Source of the DNA: Arthrobacter sp. Bi83
Lineage (GTDB): Bacteria > Actinomycetota > Actinomycetes > Actinomycetales > Micrococcaceae
Reading direction: 5' to 3'
Length of the DNA stretch: 64,000 bases
Assembly (NCBI RefSeq): GCF_918698095.1
Contig: NZ_CAKKLY010000002.1
Coordinates: 62,001-126,000 of the forward strand
The notes below the pieces were generated by a model that did not search any database, had not been told where the DNA came from, and was given only the letters and a program-made list of their open reading frames with translations. The translations under genes were made by a program, and so were the position numbers. Of this stretch, positions 36,397 through 44,376 are shown piece by piece (position 1 is the stretch's first letter; each line of letters starts with the position of its first letter).

Positions 36397-37254
36397 ATGA
36401 CTCCAGCTCCCACGCGGCGGATTGCACGCGTCCGCCCGCTCTCCACTGCGACCGACAGCCCGGCCCACTCCGCCGGCGAGCAGTTCTTCGTTGCCAACGC
36501 TGCCGCCGACTTCGCCAGCGACGCCGGCAGGCAGTGGACGGTCATCGATACCCCCTTCACGGGCTCGCTCGCCAACGCGAGCAGCACTCCGCGGACGAAC
36601 TGGGAGCCGGGGGCCACCGTGCCGCAGGAGGAGTTCGAGTTCCTGGCCCCCAGCGTGCCAGCCAACGTGCTGGGCATGGCCCACAACACCGGCAGGGCCG
36701 GCCGGGACCTGCCCGCCCAGGCTTTCCACAAGGCCGCCACCAGCGTCATCGGCCCCGGCGACGCAATTGAGCTGACCGCCGGCGTCGGGCTGGTGGAGCC
36801 GGAAGCGGAACTGACGGTCGTCGTCGGCCGCACGGCCAAAGGCCTGACGCTCGAAAACGCCCGGACCGCCATCCTGGGATTCACGATCGGCAACGATGTC
36901 ACTGCCCGGGACCTGCAGAAGTCTGACGACCTCTGGCTGAGCGCGAAGAGCCAGGACACCTTCACGCCGGCCGGCCCCTGGATCGTGACAGGGCTCGATG
37001 ACGCGGACCTGCCCATCGGCATTGTCCACAACGGCGCGGAACTGACACCGGCAAGCACCGCGGACCTCGGCTGGAAGGTGGATGAAATTCTGGTCTACCT
37101 GAGTTCATTCATGACCCTGCATCCCGGCGACCTGGTCCTCACCGGTTTCCCGGCAGCTACCGCCCGCCTGGAGCCGGGCGACGCCGTCACGTGCAGGGTC
37201 GGCGGCATCGGCGAACTTACCAACCCGGTCAGAGCGGCGCATTCGCCCGCCTGA
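36397..37254 (+). CDS. Fumarylacetoacetate hydrolase family protein (second paralogue)
   Basis: A 285-aa FAA-hydrolase-fold enzyme. Landmarks are GMAHNTGRAG, the metal region EPEAELTVVVGRTAKG, FTIGNDVTARDLQ, GPWIVTGLDD and HPGDLVLTGFPAAT. The first 70 residues are a non-conserved N-terminal part. TACGAT ends 6 nt before the ATG, so it is probably leaderless although the stop of the DUF1684 gene is only 18 bp away. The likely reactions are hydrolysis of an acylpyruvate or decarboxylation/isomerisation of a dioic acid; no ring-cleavage gene is adjacent. A 19-bp tandem duplication begins at its stop codon. Confidence 0.87.
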   Translation: MTPAPTRRIARVRPLSTATDSPAHSAGEQFFVANAAADFASDAGRQWTVIDTPFTGSLANASSTPRTNWEPGATVPQEEFEFLAPSVPANVLGMAHNTGRAGRDLPAQAFHKAATSVIGPGDAIELTAGVGLVEPEAELTVVVGRTAKGLTLENARTAILGFTIGNDVTARDLQKSDDLWLSAKSQDTFTPAGPWIVTGLDDADLPIGIVHNGAELTPASTADLGWKVDEILVYLSSFMTLHPGDLVLTGFPAATARLEPGDAVTCRVGGIGELTNPVRAAHSPA

Positions 37255-37289
37255 TGTGGCAGGCTCGAGCTGATGTGGCAGGCTGGAGC
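37252..37289. repeat. 19-bp tandem duplication at a gene junction
   Basis: TGATGTGGCAGGCTCGAGC (37252-37270) is followed at once by a copy with one mismatch (37271-37289). The first copy holds the FAA hydrolase stop codon and the second holds a possible start of the GtrA gene. Confidence 0.8.
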
Positions 37290-37800
37290 GATGGAATCGT
37301 CCGCTCCGCCCGTTGCCGAGCCGCAGACGCGACCGACCCGGCGGACGGAATCGGCACGGCAGTTCCCGGCCACCAGGCACTACCGGGGAATTCTGCGGTA
37401 CCCCGTCATCCGCCAGCTCATCCGTTTCACGGGCGTGGGCATCGTATGCACTGCGACGTCCCTTGCCCTGTACGCGCTGCTCCGGCCGTGGATCGGTCCG
37501 CAGCCCGCCAACGCCGCCGCGCTGATCATCACGTCAGTCATGAACACGGCGCTCAACCGCAGGCTGACGTTCAAAATCACGGACCAGCGCAGGAAGGCCC
37601 ACGACCACCTCAACGGCCTGGTCCTGATCGTCGTGGCCCTGGTTATCACCGGTGGCAGCCTCGGCGTTCTCCACTGGCTCCGGCCTGACGCCACGGTGGC
37701 CGATGAATTGTGGACCACCACGCTTTCCGGTTTCCTGTCCACCGCCGTCAGGTTCACCATGCTCAGGCACTGGATCTTCCGCCGCGCCCGCCACCGCTAG
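37273..37800 (+). CDS. GtrA-like family membrane protein
   Basis: A 175-aa protein with a cytoplasmic N-terminal tail of about 40 residues and four transmembrane segments (about 52-70, 76-95, 112-132 and 140-160), the GtrA/DPMS-flippase fold (LIRFTGVGIVCTATSLALY, MNTALNRRLTF). GtrA proteins help move lipid-linked sugars or act in cell-wall polysaccharide synthesis; no glycosyltransferase is adjacent. ATGs at 37273 and 37291 are both possible; the first lies in the duplicated 19-bp unit, so the N-terminus may have been altered by that duplication. It converges with nadS 23 bp away. Confidence 0.85.
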   Translation: MWQAGAMESSAPPVAEPQTRPTRRTESARQFPATRHYRGILRYPVIRQLIRFTGVGIVCTATSLALYALLRPWIGPQPANAAALIITSVMNTALNRRLTFKITDQRRKAHDHLNGLVLIVVALVITGGSLGVLHWLRPDATVADELWTTTLSGFLSTAVRFTMLRHWIFRRARHR

Positions 37801-37823
37801 CCATGCACGGCGTCAGCTGTTAC

Positions 37824-38987
37824 TTACTGGGGAACGCGGCCCAGGGTGCGGACGCTTCCGACGGCGGTCCGCACCGCGACGGCGGCAGCCTCAAGATCCG
37901 CTTGGGTCACGGAGGACGCAAAGCTGAACCGGACCGCAGTCTGGGCAACCTCGGCTCCGACGCCGAGGGCGAGCAACACGGGAGACGGTGCGTCGGATCC
38001 CGCAGCGCAGGCCGAGCCGCTGGAGCACAGCACACCCTGGCGCTCCAGCTCCAGGAGCACGGATTCGCCGCTGGTTCCCGGGAAGCAAAAGGATGCCACA
38101 GACGGCAACCTCTCCACAGGATGACCTGTCAGCACAGCGCCGGGAACACCGTCCAGCACCGCAGCGATGAACGCGTCCCGGAGCAGGGCCACCCGTTCCG
38201 CGAGCGCCCCCTGTTCGGCGTGGGCCAGGGTGAGCGCGGTGGCCAGGCCAACAGCCCCGGCCACGTTTTCCGTGCCGGATCGCCGTCCGCGTTCCTGGCC
38301 GCCACCGTGGACCAGGGGCTCGGTCCGGGTCCGGCCCCGCACGAAAAGGACCCCGCAGCCTTTCGGTGCACCGAGTTTGTGCCCCGAAATGGTCAGGGCG
38401 TCCACGCCGAGGGTCTTCACGTCCACGGGCAGCCACCCTGCAGCCTGTACCGCGTCCGTGTGGAACGGAATCCCGCGCTCCCGGGCCAACGCCGCGAGGG
38501 CGGCCACGGGCTGAACCGTGCCCACCTCGTTGTTGGCGTACATGACGCTGATAAGGGCAGTTTCGGGCCGAAGGACGGCAGCCAGCGCTTCAGGACTCAC
38601 CATTCCATAACGGTCCACGGGCACCACGTCGACGCTGAAGCCGTGGAAGCGCTCCAGGTACCGTGCGGATTCCTCAACGGCAGGATGCTCGACGGCGCTG
38701 ATCACCACCCGGTTCAGGGCCGGGTCCGCGGCCTGCCGGGCCAGGGCTATCCCTTTGACCGCCAGGTTGTCCGCCTCCGTGCCGCCAGAGGTGAAAGTCA
38801 CTTCCCCGGGCCGGCAGCCCAGCACCGTCGCCACTGCCTTGCGGGCCTCGTCGAGGGCCCGCGTGGCGGCGTCACCCAGCGAATGGTGGCTCGACGGATT
38901 GCCGAACTCGCCGGTTAGGAAAGGCCACATGGCGTCCAGCGCTTCACGCCGGACGGGCGTGGTGGCTGCTGCGTCGAGGAAGATCAT
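37824..38987 (-). CDS. nadS: Cysteine desulfurase family protein of the NAD operon (NadS-like)
   Basis: A 387-aa PLP enzyme of the NifS/IscS family, probably supplying sulfur for the [4Fe-4S] cluster of quinolinate synthase NadA. The PLP lysine is in ISGHKLGAPKGCG and the active cysteine in SSGSACAAGS. It is the last gene of the operon, 7 bp after nadC. In Corynebacterium glutamicum the operon ndnR-nadA-nadC-nadS has the same logic, with the desulfurase-like gene needed for NadA activity. A general Suf/Isc role cannot be excluded from sequence alone. Confidence 0.88.
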   Translation of the reverse strand: MIFLDAAATTPVRREALDAMWPFLTGEFGNPSSHHSLGDAATRALDEARKAVATVLGCRPGEVTFTSGGTEADNLAVKGIALARQAADPALNRVVISAVEHPAVEESARYLERFHGFSVDVVPVDRYGMVSPEALAAVLRPETALISVMYANNEVGTVQPVAALAALARERGIPFHTDAVQAAGWLPVDVKTLGVDALTISGHKLGAPKGCGVLFVRGRTRTEPLVHGGGQERGRRSGTENVAGAVGLATALTLAHAEQGALAERVALLRDAFIAAVLDGVPGAVLTGHPVERLPSVASFCFPGTSGESVLLELERQGVLCSSGSACAAGSDAPSPVLLALGVGAEVAQTAVRFSFASSVTQADLEAAAVAVRTAVGSVRTLGRVPQ

Positions 38988-38994
38988 GGCCGGA

Positions 38995-39867
38995 TCAGCT
39001 GACTGTCAGCTCAACGTCCAGGCCGAGATCCAGCGCAGTGACGCTGTGGGTCAGGGCACCAACGGAGATGACGTCCACCCCGGCCGCCGCAATATCGGCG
39101 ACGGTTCCAAGGTTGACGTTGCCGCTTGCTTCCACCACGGCGCGGCCCCCTACCTGCTGCACGCCGGCCCGCAGGTCCTCAAGGGAAAAGTTGTCCAGCA
39201 TGATGGTGTCCACGCCCGCGGCCAGGACAGATTCGATCTGTTCTGCGCTGTCCACCTCCACCTCGAAATGCGTGGTGTGGCCCAGCTGGGCTTTGGCGGC
39301 CGCCAGGAGGCTGGTGAGCTTTTCCGGATCGCCGCCGGTCATCACGGCCAGATGGTTGTCCTTGGCAAGGACGGCGTCTGAGAGGCTGTAGCGGTGGTTC
39401 GCCCCGCCGCCGCACCGCACCGCGTAACGTTCGAGGACCCGCAGGCCCGGGGTGGTCTTGCGGGTATCGGTGATCCGCGCCTTCGTGCCGTCCACCAGCC
39501 TGACGAACTCGGCCGTCCGGGTAGCGATGGCACTCATCCGCTGGGCGAGGTTCAGCCCCACTCGCTCCGCAAGCAGCACGCTGCGCGCAAGTCCGCTGAC
39601 CCGTGCAAGGTGGGTCCCGGCGTCGAACGCCTGGCCGTCCGCTACGAGCAGTTCCACCTCAGTGTCGGGGTCGATGAGCAGCATCGCGTCGCGGAACACG
39701 GTTCCGCCGCTGAAGACGCCCGGAACGCGGGCATTCAGCACGGCGGTTGCGCGGGCTTCCGCCGGAATCAGCAGCTGCGAGGTGATATCGCCGTTGGGTG
39801 CGTCTTCCGAGAAGGCCCGCGCCAGGATCTCCCGGACAGGTGTTGCTGGGAGGGTCAGGCTAGTCAT
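38995..39867 (-). CDS. nadC: Nicotinate-nucleotide pyrophosphorylase (carboxylating), quinolinate phosphoribosyltransferase
   Basis: Converts quinolinate and PRPP to nicotinate mononucleotide with release of CO2. The 290-aa protein shows DITSQLL at the N-terminus, NLAQRMSAIATRT, ARITDTRKTTPGLR (phosphoribosyl-binding basic residues), GGGANHRYSL, and VEVDSAEQ then VDTIMLDNF near the C-terminus. Its start overlaps the end of nadB by 8 bp. Confidence 0.95.
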   Translation of the reverse strand: MTSLTLPATPVREILARAFSEDAPNGDITSQLLIPAEARATAVLNARVPGVFSGGTVFRDAMLLIDPDTEVELLVADGQAFDAGTHLARVSGLARSVLLAERVGLNLAQRMSAIATRTAEFVRLVDGTKARITDTRKTTPGLRVLERYAVRCGGGANHRYSLSDAVLAKDNHLAVMTGGDPEKLTSLLAAAKAQLGHTTHFEVEVDSAEQIESVLAAGVDTIMLDNFSLEDLRAGVQQVGGRAVVEASGNVNLGTVADIAAAGVDVISVGALTHSVTALDLGLDVELTVS

Positions 39868-41536
39868 GGACGAGGCTCGCTTTCGGGGTCATTCTGTATC
39901 GGTTGTCAATATCTTCCGCCGGGGCTTCATCAGGCATGCTGTCATCGCGGTAGTGCGCCCCCAGCGAGGTGCGCCGTTCCCGCGCGGCAAGGACCAGTAA
40001 CTGGGCGGCAAGCAGCAGGTTGGCGTCCTCATGCTCGCGGGGATCCTCCGCTTCGGTCACCTTTTCAGGACGCACGACGGCGGCCCACGCCGCAAGGGCG
40101 GCACCCGCCTCCCGCAGCTGCCCACCGGTGCGCAACACCCCGGCGTTCGCCGTCATCAGCCGCCGCAGGGCACCACGCGAGAACGGCCCCGGGTCCGGCG
40201 TAGCTTCGAACTCCCACGCGTGCGACTCAGGGGAAGAGTTGGTGGGCCGGCCTGGGTCCGATTCGACGTCGCCGCCCAGGAACGCTTCGACAGCCCGCCG
40301 TCCGAAGACCAGCCCTTCGAGGAGCGAGTTGCTGGCCAGCCTGTTGGCGCCCTGGACCCCGGTGCATGCAACTTCGCCGGCCGCGTAGAGTCCCGGGACG
40401 GTGGTCCGGCCGTGCAGGTCGGTGGACACGCCGCCCATCCAGTAGTGCGCGGCGGGCGCCACGGGGACCAGTTCCCGCGTCCAGTCAATGCCCGCTTCCC
40501 GCGTGCGCTTCGAGATCGTCGGGAAGCGCTTCTCCAGGAAGCCTGCTCCCCGGGCGTCCTCGATCACGCGGGCGTCGAGGTACACGTGGCCGTTCGGGTC
40601 CCCGAGCGCTGCAAGGTGCAGGGCGACAGTGCGGGAGACGACGTCCCGGGGAGCCAGCTCTGCATCGACGTGGTACGCCGGCATGAAGCGGCTGCCGTCG
40701 GCGTCCACGAGGATGGCGCCCTCGCCCCTGACAGCCTCGGAGATCAGCAGCGGGTCCTGGTTGCCTTCCGACTCCGCCGCCTGGGCGGTGCGGACCATGC
40801 AGGTGGGATGGAACTGAAAGAACTCGAGATCGGCCACGGCGGCTCCGGCGCGCCACGCCAGGGCCAGTCCGTCCGCGGTGGCAACGGAGGGGTTGGTGGT
40901 CTGGGCGAAGAGCTGTCCGGCGCCGCCGGTTGCGAGCAGCACGGCGTCGCCCCTGACGGTCTTCAGTTGCCCGTCGTGCAGGTACTCCACGCCCGTCACC
41001 CGCCGGCCGGACTGGACCAGGGCAGTGGTGCGGGCATGGCCCAGCAGGCGGATCCTTCCGGTGGCCTGGGCCGCCAGCACAGCGCAGATCAGTGCGTTGG
41101 CTATCCCGGCACCTGTGGCGTCACCGCCCGCATGCAGGATGCGCGGCGCAGAGTGTGCGGCTTCGAGGCCCAAGGCGGGATCGCCGTCGTCGTCCATGTC
41201 AAAGCGCACGCCGAAGCGTTCCAGGCCGGCGATATCCCTGCGCGCCTCGGTGCAGAGCACCCGCACAGCGTTCGGGTTGCAGTGGCCGGCGCCAGCCTTC
41301 AGCGTGTCGGCGATGTGTGCCGCCACGGTGTCCCCCGGTGACGGTTCATCGAGAACGGCCGAAATGCCGCCCTGGGCGTAGTACGTGTTGCTGTCCGCGA
41401 GCGCGCCCTTGGTCAGCAGCACGACGTCGACTCCCGCGTCTGCCGCAAGCAGCGAGGCGTAGAGGCCGGCGATGCCGCTGCCGACGACGATCAGCCGGTG
41501 GCGGCCCGATGCCGCTGTTGCGCTGGGCTTAGTCAT
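39860..41536 (-). CDS. nadB: L-aspartate oxidase
   Basis: FAD enzyme that oxidises aspartate to iminoaspartate, the substrate of NadA. The 558-aa protein has the FAD motif LIVVGSGIAGLYASLLAADA, TYYAQGGISAVLDE, and the succinate-dehydrogenase-type active site FFQFHPTCM and the catalytic-arginine region PAAHYWMGGVSTDLHGRTTV. The gene sits 18 bp after nadA with GAGGTGA before its ATG. Corynebacterium lacks nadB in its equivalent operon; its inclusion here makes a complete aspartate-to-NaMN route. Confidence 0.95.
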   Translation of the reverse strand: MTKPSATAASGRHRLIVVGSGIAGLYASLLAADAGVDVVLLTKGALADSNTYYAQGGISAVLDEPSPGDTVAAHIADTLKAGAGHCNPNAVRVLCTEARRDIAGLERFGVRFDMDDDGDPALGLEAAHSAPRILHAGGDATGAGIANALICAVLAAQATGRIRLLGHARTTALVQSGRRVTGVEYLHDGQLKTVRGDAVLLATGGAGQLFAQTTNPSVATADGLALAWRAGAAVADLEFFQFHPTCMVRTAQAAESEGNQDPLLISEAVRGEGAILVDADGSRFMPAYHVDAELAPRDVVSRTVALHLAALGDPNGHVYLDARVIEDARGAGFLEKRFPTISKRTREAGIDWTRELVPVAPAAHYWMGGVSTDLHGRTTVPGLYAAGEVACTGVQGANRLASNSLLEGLVFGRRAVEAFLGGDVESDPGRPTNSSPESHAWEFEATPDPGPFSRGALRRLMTANAGVLRTGGQLREAGAALAAWAAVVRPEKVTEAEDPREHEDANLLLAAQLLVLAARERRTSLGAHYRDDSMPDEAPAEDIDNRYRMTPKASLVHD

Positions 41537-41554
41537 GCTTGGCTCACCTCGGTG

Positions 41555-42865
41555 TCATTGGGGTTTGGCGGCCAGCATGCGCTCGAGGGCGATTCTGGCA
41601 TTTTCCTGCACCGCGTCATCCACGGTGATGCGGTTGACCACTCGGCCTTCGACGAGCTCCTCCAGCACCCAGGCCAGGTAGCCCGGGTGGATGCGGTACA
41701 TGGTGGAGCAAGGGCAGATCACCGGGTCGAGGCAGAAGATCGTGTGCTGCGGGTACTGGGCCGCCAGGCGGTTCACCATATTGATCTCGGTGCCGATGGC
41801 GAACACCGTGGGCTCCTCCGCTGCGGCGATGGCCTTCTGGATGAAGTCCGTGGAGCCGGCCGAGTCGGCGGCGTCCACCACTTCCATGGGGCATTCCGGG
41901 TGCACGATCACCTGAACGCCGGGGAAGTCAACGCGGGCCTTTTCGATCTGGGCCACGTTGAAACGCTTGTGCACCGAGCAGAACCCGTGCCAGAGGATCA
42001 CACGGGAGTCCAGCAGGGCCTGTTCGTCGTTGCCGCCGAGCTCTTTGCGCGGATTCCACATGGGCATCTGTTCCACCGGCACTCCGAGGGCCTTGGCGGT
42101 GTTGCGGCCCAAGTGCTGGTCCGGAAAGAACAGGACCCGCTGGCCGCGCTCGAAGGCCCATTCGAGGACCGTTTTGGCGTTGGATGAGGTGCAGACGATG
42201 CCGCCGTGCTTGCCGCAGAAGGCTTTGAGCGCGGCGGACGAGTTCATGTAGGTGACGGGGATGACCGGAACCCGGCCCGCGGCGTCGGGCTCGGTGCCGA
42301 AGATCTCCTCCAGCTGCTCCCAGCACTCCTCCACGGAATCGGCGTCCGCCATGTCCGCCATGGAACAGCCGGCGGCGAGGTTGGGCAGGATGACCGCCTG
42401 TTCAGGCTTCGACAGCGTGTCGGCAGTCTCGGCCATAAAGTGCACACCGCAGAAAACGATGGCCTCGGCGTCGGGCCTCGTGAGAGCGGCGTTGGCCAGC
42501 TGGAAGGAATCGCCAACGAAATCGGCGTACTGCACCACTTCGTCTCGCTGGTAGAAATGCCCCAGGATCACGGCGCGGTCGCCGAGGGTGGCCTTGGCTG
42601 CGCGGATGCGGGCGTCGAGTTCGGCATCGCCCGCGAGCTTGTATTCCTCTGGGAGCTGGCCCTGCCGGGGGGTGGACGGTGGGGCGACATCGGCGCTGGA
42701 GGCTCCGGGACCGTAGGCGGGGGTTCCGGCCAGGGCTTCCGCGAGGTCATAGTCCCAGGGGCCCTTGGCAAGTGCCGGGCTGCAGGTGCTGCCGGCGGCC
42801 GCTGCGGCGCCTTTCTCGGCCTGTTGACGCGTGATCAGCTGGACGGCTGTGTTGACGCTGCTCAT
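41555..42865 (-). CDS. nadA: Quinolinate synthase
   Basis: [4Fe-4S] enzyme that condenses iminoaspartate with dihydroxyacetone phosphate to quinolinate. The 436-aa protein carries an N-terminal extension of about 90 residues before AVILGHFYQRDEVVQ. The three cluster cysteines are in VFCGVHFMAE, HGFCSVHKR and DPVICPCSTMY, and the substrate histidine/serine regions (HPECPMEVV, AIGTEINMV) are present. Its ATG overlaps the ndnR stop (ATGA) with AGGAG upstream. Confidence 0.95.
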   Translation of the reverse strand: MSSVNTAVQLITRQQAEKGAAAAAGSTCSPALAKGPWDYDLAEALAGTPAYGPGASSADVAPPSTPRQGQLPEEYKLAGDAELDARIRAAKATLGDRAVILGHFYQRDEVVQYADFVGDSFQLANAALTRPDAEAIVFCGVHFMAETADTLSKPEQAVILPNLAAGCSMADMADADSVEECWEQLEEIFGTEPDAAGRVPVIPVTYMNSSAALKAFCGKHGGIVCTSSNAKTVLEWAFERGQRVLFFPDQHLGRNTAKALGVPVEQMPMWNPRKELGGNDEQALLDSRVILWHGFCSVHKRFNVAQIEKARVDFPGVQVIVHPECPMEVVDAADSAGSTDFIQKAIAAAEEPTVFAIGTEINMVNRLAAQYPQHTIFCLDPVICPCSTMYRIHPGYLAWVLEELVEGRVVNRITVDDAVQENARIALERMLAAKPQ

Positions 42866-43584
42866 GGGGTACTCCTGTTATCTGGGTCAAGGCCTGGACG
42901 GCCGGTAAATCGGTAGAGGCGTGGCGGGCGGTGTTTGCCGCCCTGGAGATATTCACCGGTTTCTTCGATCTCCGGCGTCCCTTTGATCTGGCGGCGGAAG
43001 TTGGCCGGGTCCAGCCGGGTGTCCAGGACGGCTTCGTAGACCTCCCGGACCTGGGCGAGGGTGAAGTACCCGCCAAGGAAGTGGTAGGCGATCGAGCCGT
43101 AGGCCAGCTTGTTCCGCAGCCGCCAGAGCGCGTAATCGACAATCGCGTTGTGGTCGAAGGCGAGGTCCCCCAGCTTGTCTGCCCGGAACCACCTGACATT
43201 TTCGGATTCGTCGGCCAGCGCGGCCTCGGTGGGCTGGACGAGGGCCCAGTAGACAATCGACACCACGCGCTGGGTCGGCGAGCGGTGGAGACCGCCGAAG
43301 GCGTAGAGCTGCTCGAGGTAGCTGGGCGTCAGGCCGGTGGTTTCGCGGAGATTCCGTGAGGCTGCGTCCTGCAGGGAATCGGCGTGCGTGAGCGGGCCGC
43401 CTGGAAGTGCCCAGAGGCCCTTGAACGGTTCGCGGATGCGCCGCACCAGCGGGAGCCAAAGGGTGGGACGTCCGGAGGCCTCGCTGGGGCGGAGTGCGAA
43501 GATCACCGTGGAAATGGCCAGCGACGGCGGAGCGGTCTGGCGCTCGGCCACATTGGCTGCGGTGGTGTACACGGTATTCTTCAC
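42862..43584 (-). CDS. ndnR: Nudix-type transcriptional regulator of NAD synthesis (NrtR/NdnR-like)
   Basis: A 240-aa protein: an N-terminal Nudix-fold domain (residues about 20-150) that senses a nucleotide, and a C-terminal winged helix (about 165-230; LAQVREVYEAVLDTRLDPANF) that binds DNA. In the Nudix box the glutamates needed for hydrolysis are partly lost: position 69 is Asp, position 78 Asn and position 82 Thr where catalysts have Glu; only Glu81 remains. This fits a ligand-sensing repressor rather than a hydrolase. It heads the nadABCS operon, as NdnR does in Corynebacterium. The start is GTG at 43584; no strong ribosome site is seen, so it could lie slightly elsewhere. A TAGTCAT-A-ATGACTA palindrome overlaps its promoter. 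Confidence 0.88.
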   Translation of the reverse strand: MKNTVYTTAANVAERQTAPPSLAISTVIFALRPSEASGRPTLWLPLVRRIREPFKGLWALPGGPLTHADSLQDAASRNLRETTGLTPSYLEQLYAFGGLHRSPTQRVVSIVYWALVQPTEAALADESENVRWFRADKLGDLAFDHNAIVDYALWRLRNKLAYGSIAYHFLGGYFTLAQVREVYEAVLDTRLDPANFRRQIKGTPEIEETGEYLQGGKHRPPRLYRFTGRPGLDPDNRSTP

Positions 43585-43632
43585 CCGCTTCGCTGCGTTC
43601 CCGGGGGTCCTGCTGACCGTCCCGGTTAGTTA

Positions 43633-43647
43633 TAGTCATAATGACTA
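43633..43647. promoter_or_regulatory. Candidate NdnR operator
   Basis: TAGTCAT, one base, ATGACTA is a perfect 15-bp palindrome 49 bp upstream of ndnR. On the minus strand TATAAC (a -10 candidate) lies at its downstream edge, so binding there would block transcription of the whole nad operon. Confidence 0.6.
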
Positions 43648-43715
43648 AAACTGATTCTACGGCCCGCCCGACTCCAGACAAAATGTTTCGGCCGGCGCCG
43701 GTGGCTGTTCGGCCG

Positions 43716-44201
43716 TCAGCTATTTCCGCTTCCGGAGGCGACGGCCTCCAGCAATGGAAGCGTCCTGCCCTGGAAATGCGTGTTGAGGACAATCACCGAG
43801 GAGGACCGGAGCACGGTCTTTGTGGCGATCATGGCATCGATCACGCGCTGCAGGTCCGGGTTCGAGCGCGCGGCAATGCGGGCCATCAGGTCAGAACTGC
43901 CGGAGACGGTATGGATTTCGATCAGCTCCGGGATCCCGGCGAGCGCCTCCACCACGGCATCGTGGCCCAGGTCCTGGTTGATGGTCAGCGAGCAGAAGGC
44001 AACCACGGGAAACCCGAAATGGGAAGGGTCCGGGTGCGGAACCCACGATCCGATCACACCATTTGCCGCCATCCGGTCCAGTCTCGACTGGACAGTGGCC
44101 CGGGCGATCCTGAGCATCCGCGACGCCTCCAGCACGGAAGCCCGGGGCGCATCGGTGAAGAATCGCACAATTTTGGCGTCCAGTGCATCCACGTTCGCCA
44201 T
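43716..44201 (-). CDS. Lrp/AsnC family transcriptional regulator
   Basis: A 161-aa feast/famine regulator: N-terminal helix-turn-helix (LDAKIVRFFTDAPRASVLEASRML then IARATVQSRLDRM) and a C-terminal RAM (ACT-like) domain with IHTVSGSSDLMARIAARSN, which binds amino acids and oligomerises. I chose the ATG at 44201 with GGAG six bases upstream; the frame is open to 44264 but the extra residues are not family-like. It is divergent from an APC permease, and a 12-mer in the intergenic space recurs before the E1 alpha gene, so it probably controls both units, as Lrp-type BkdR proteins do for branched-chain keto-acid dehydrogenases. Confidence 0.93.
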   Translation of the reverse strand: MANVDALDAKIVRFFTDAPRASVLEASRMLRIARATVQSRLDRMAANGVIGSWVPHPDPSHFGFPVVAFCSLTINQDLGHDAVVEALAGIPELIEIHTVSGSSDLMARIAARSNPDLQRVIDAMIATKTVLRSSSVIVLNTHFQGRTLPLLEAVASGSGNS

Positions 44202-44256
44202 GTCGTCTCCGTTCGGGGCATCCGACAGCGCAAAGCGCCGCATTTGATTCAACTCA

Positions 44257-44268
44257 CTGCACAAACTG
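44257..44268. promoter_or_regulatory. Candidate Lrp site 1 (CAGTTTGTGCAG on the minus strand)
   Basis: CTGCACAAACTG on the plus strand, within TGCACAAACTGCA, 56 bp upstream of lrp and 109 bp upstream of the permease. The identical 12-mer is found at 45882-45893. Confidence 0.55.
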
Positions 44269-44376
44269 CACCCATGGTCTCACGCGCCAAGACTGCGAGG
44301 CCTCCCGTGAGGCGGTAAATTCAAAAGGTCCCACGAGGACCCCTTTATCCAAACGACCCCAAGAAGGTACGCAGGC

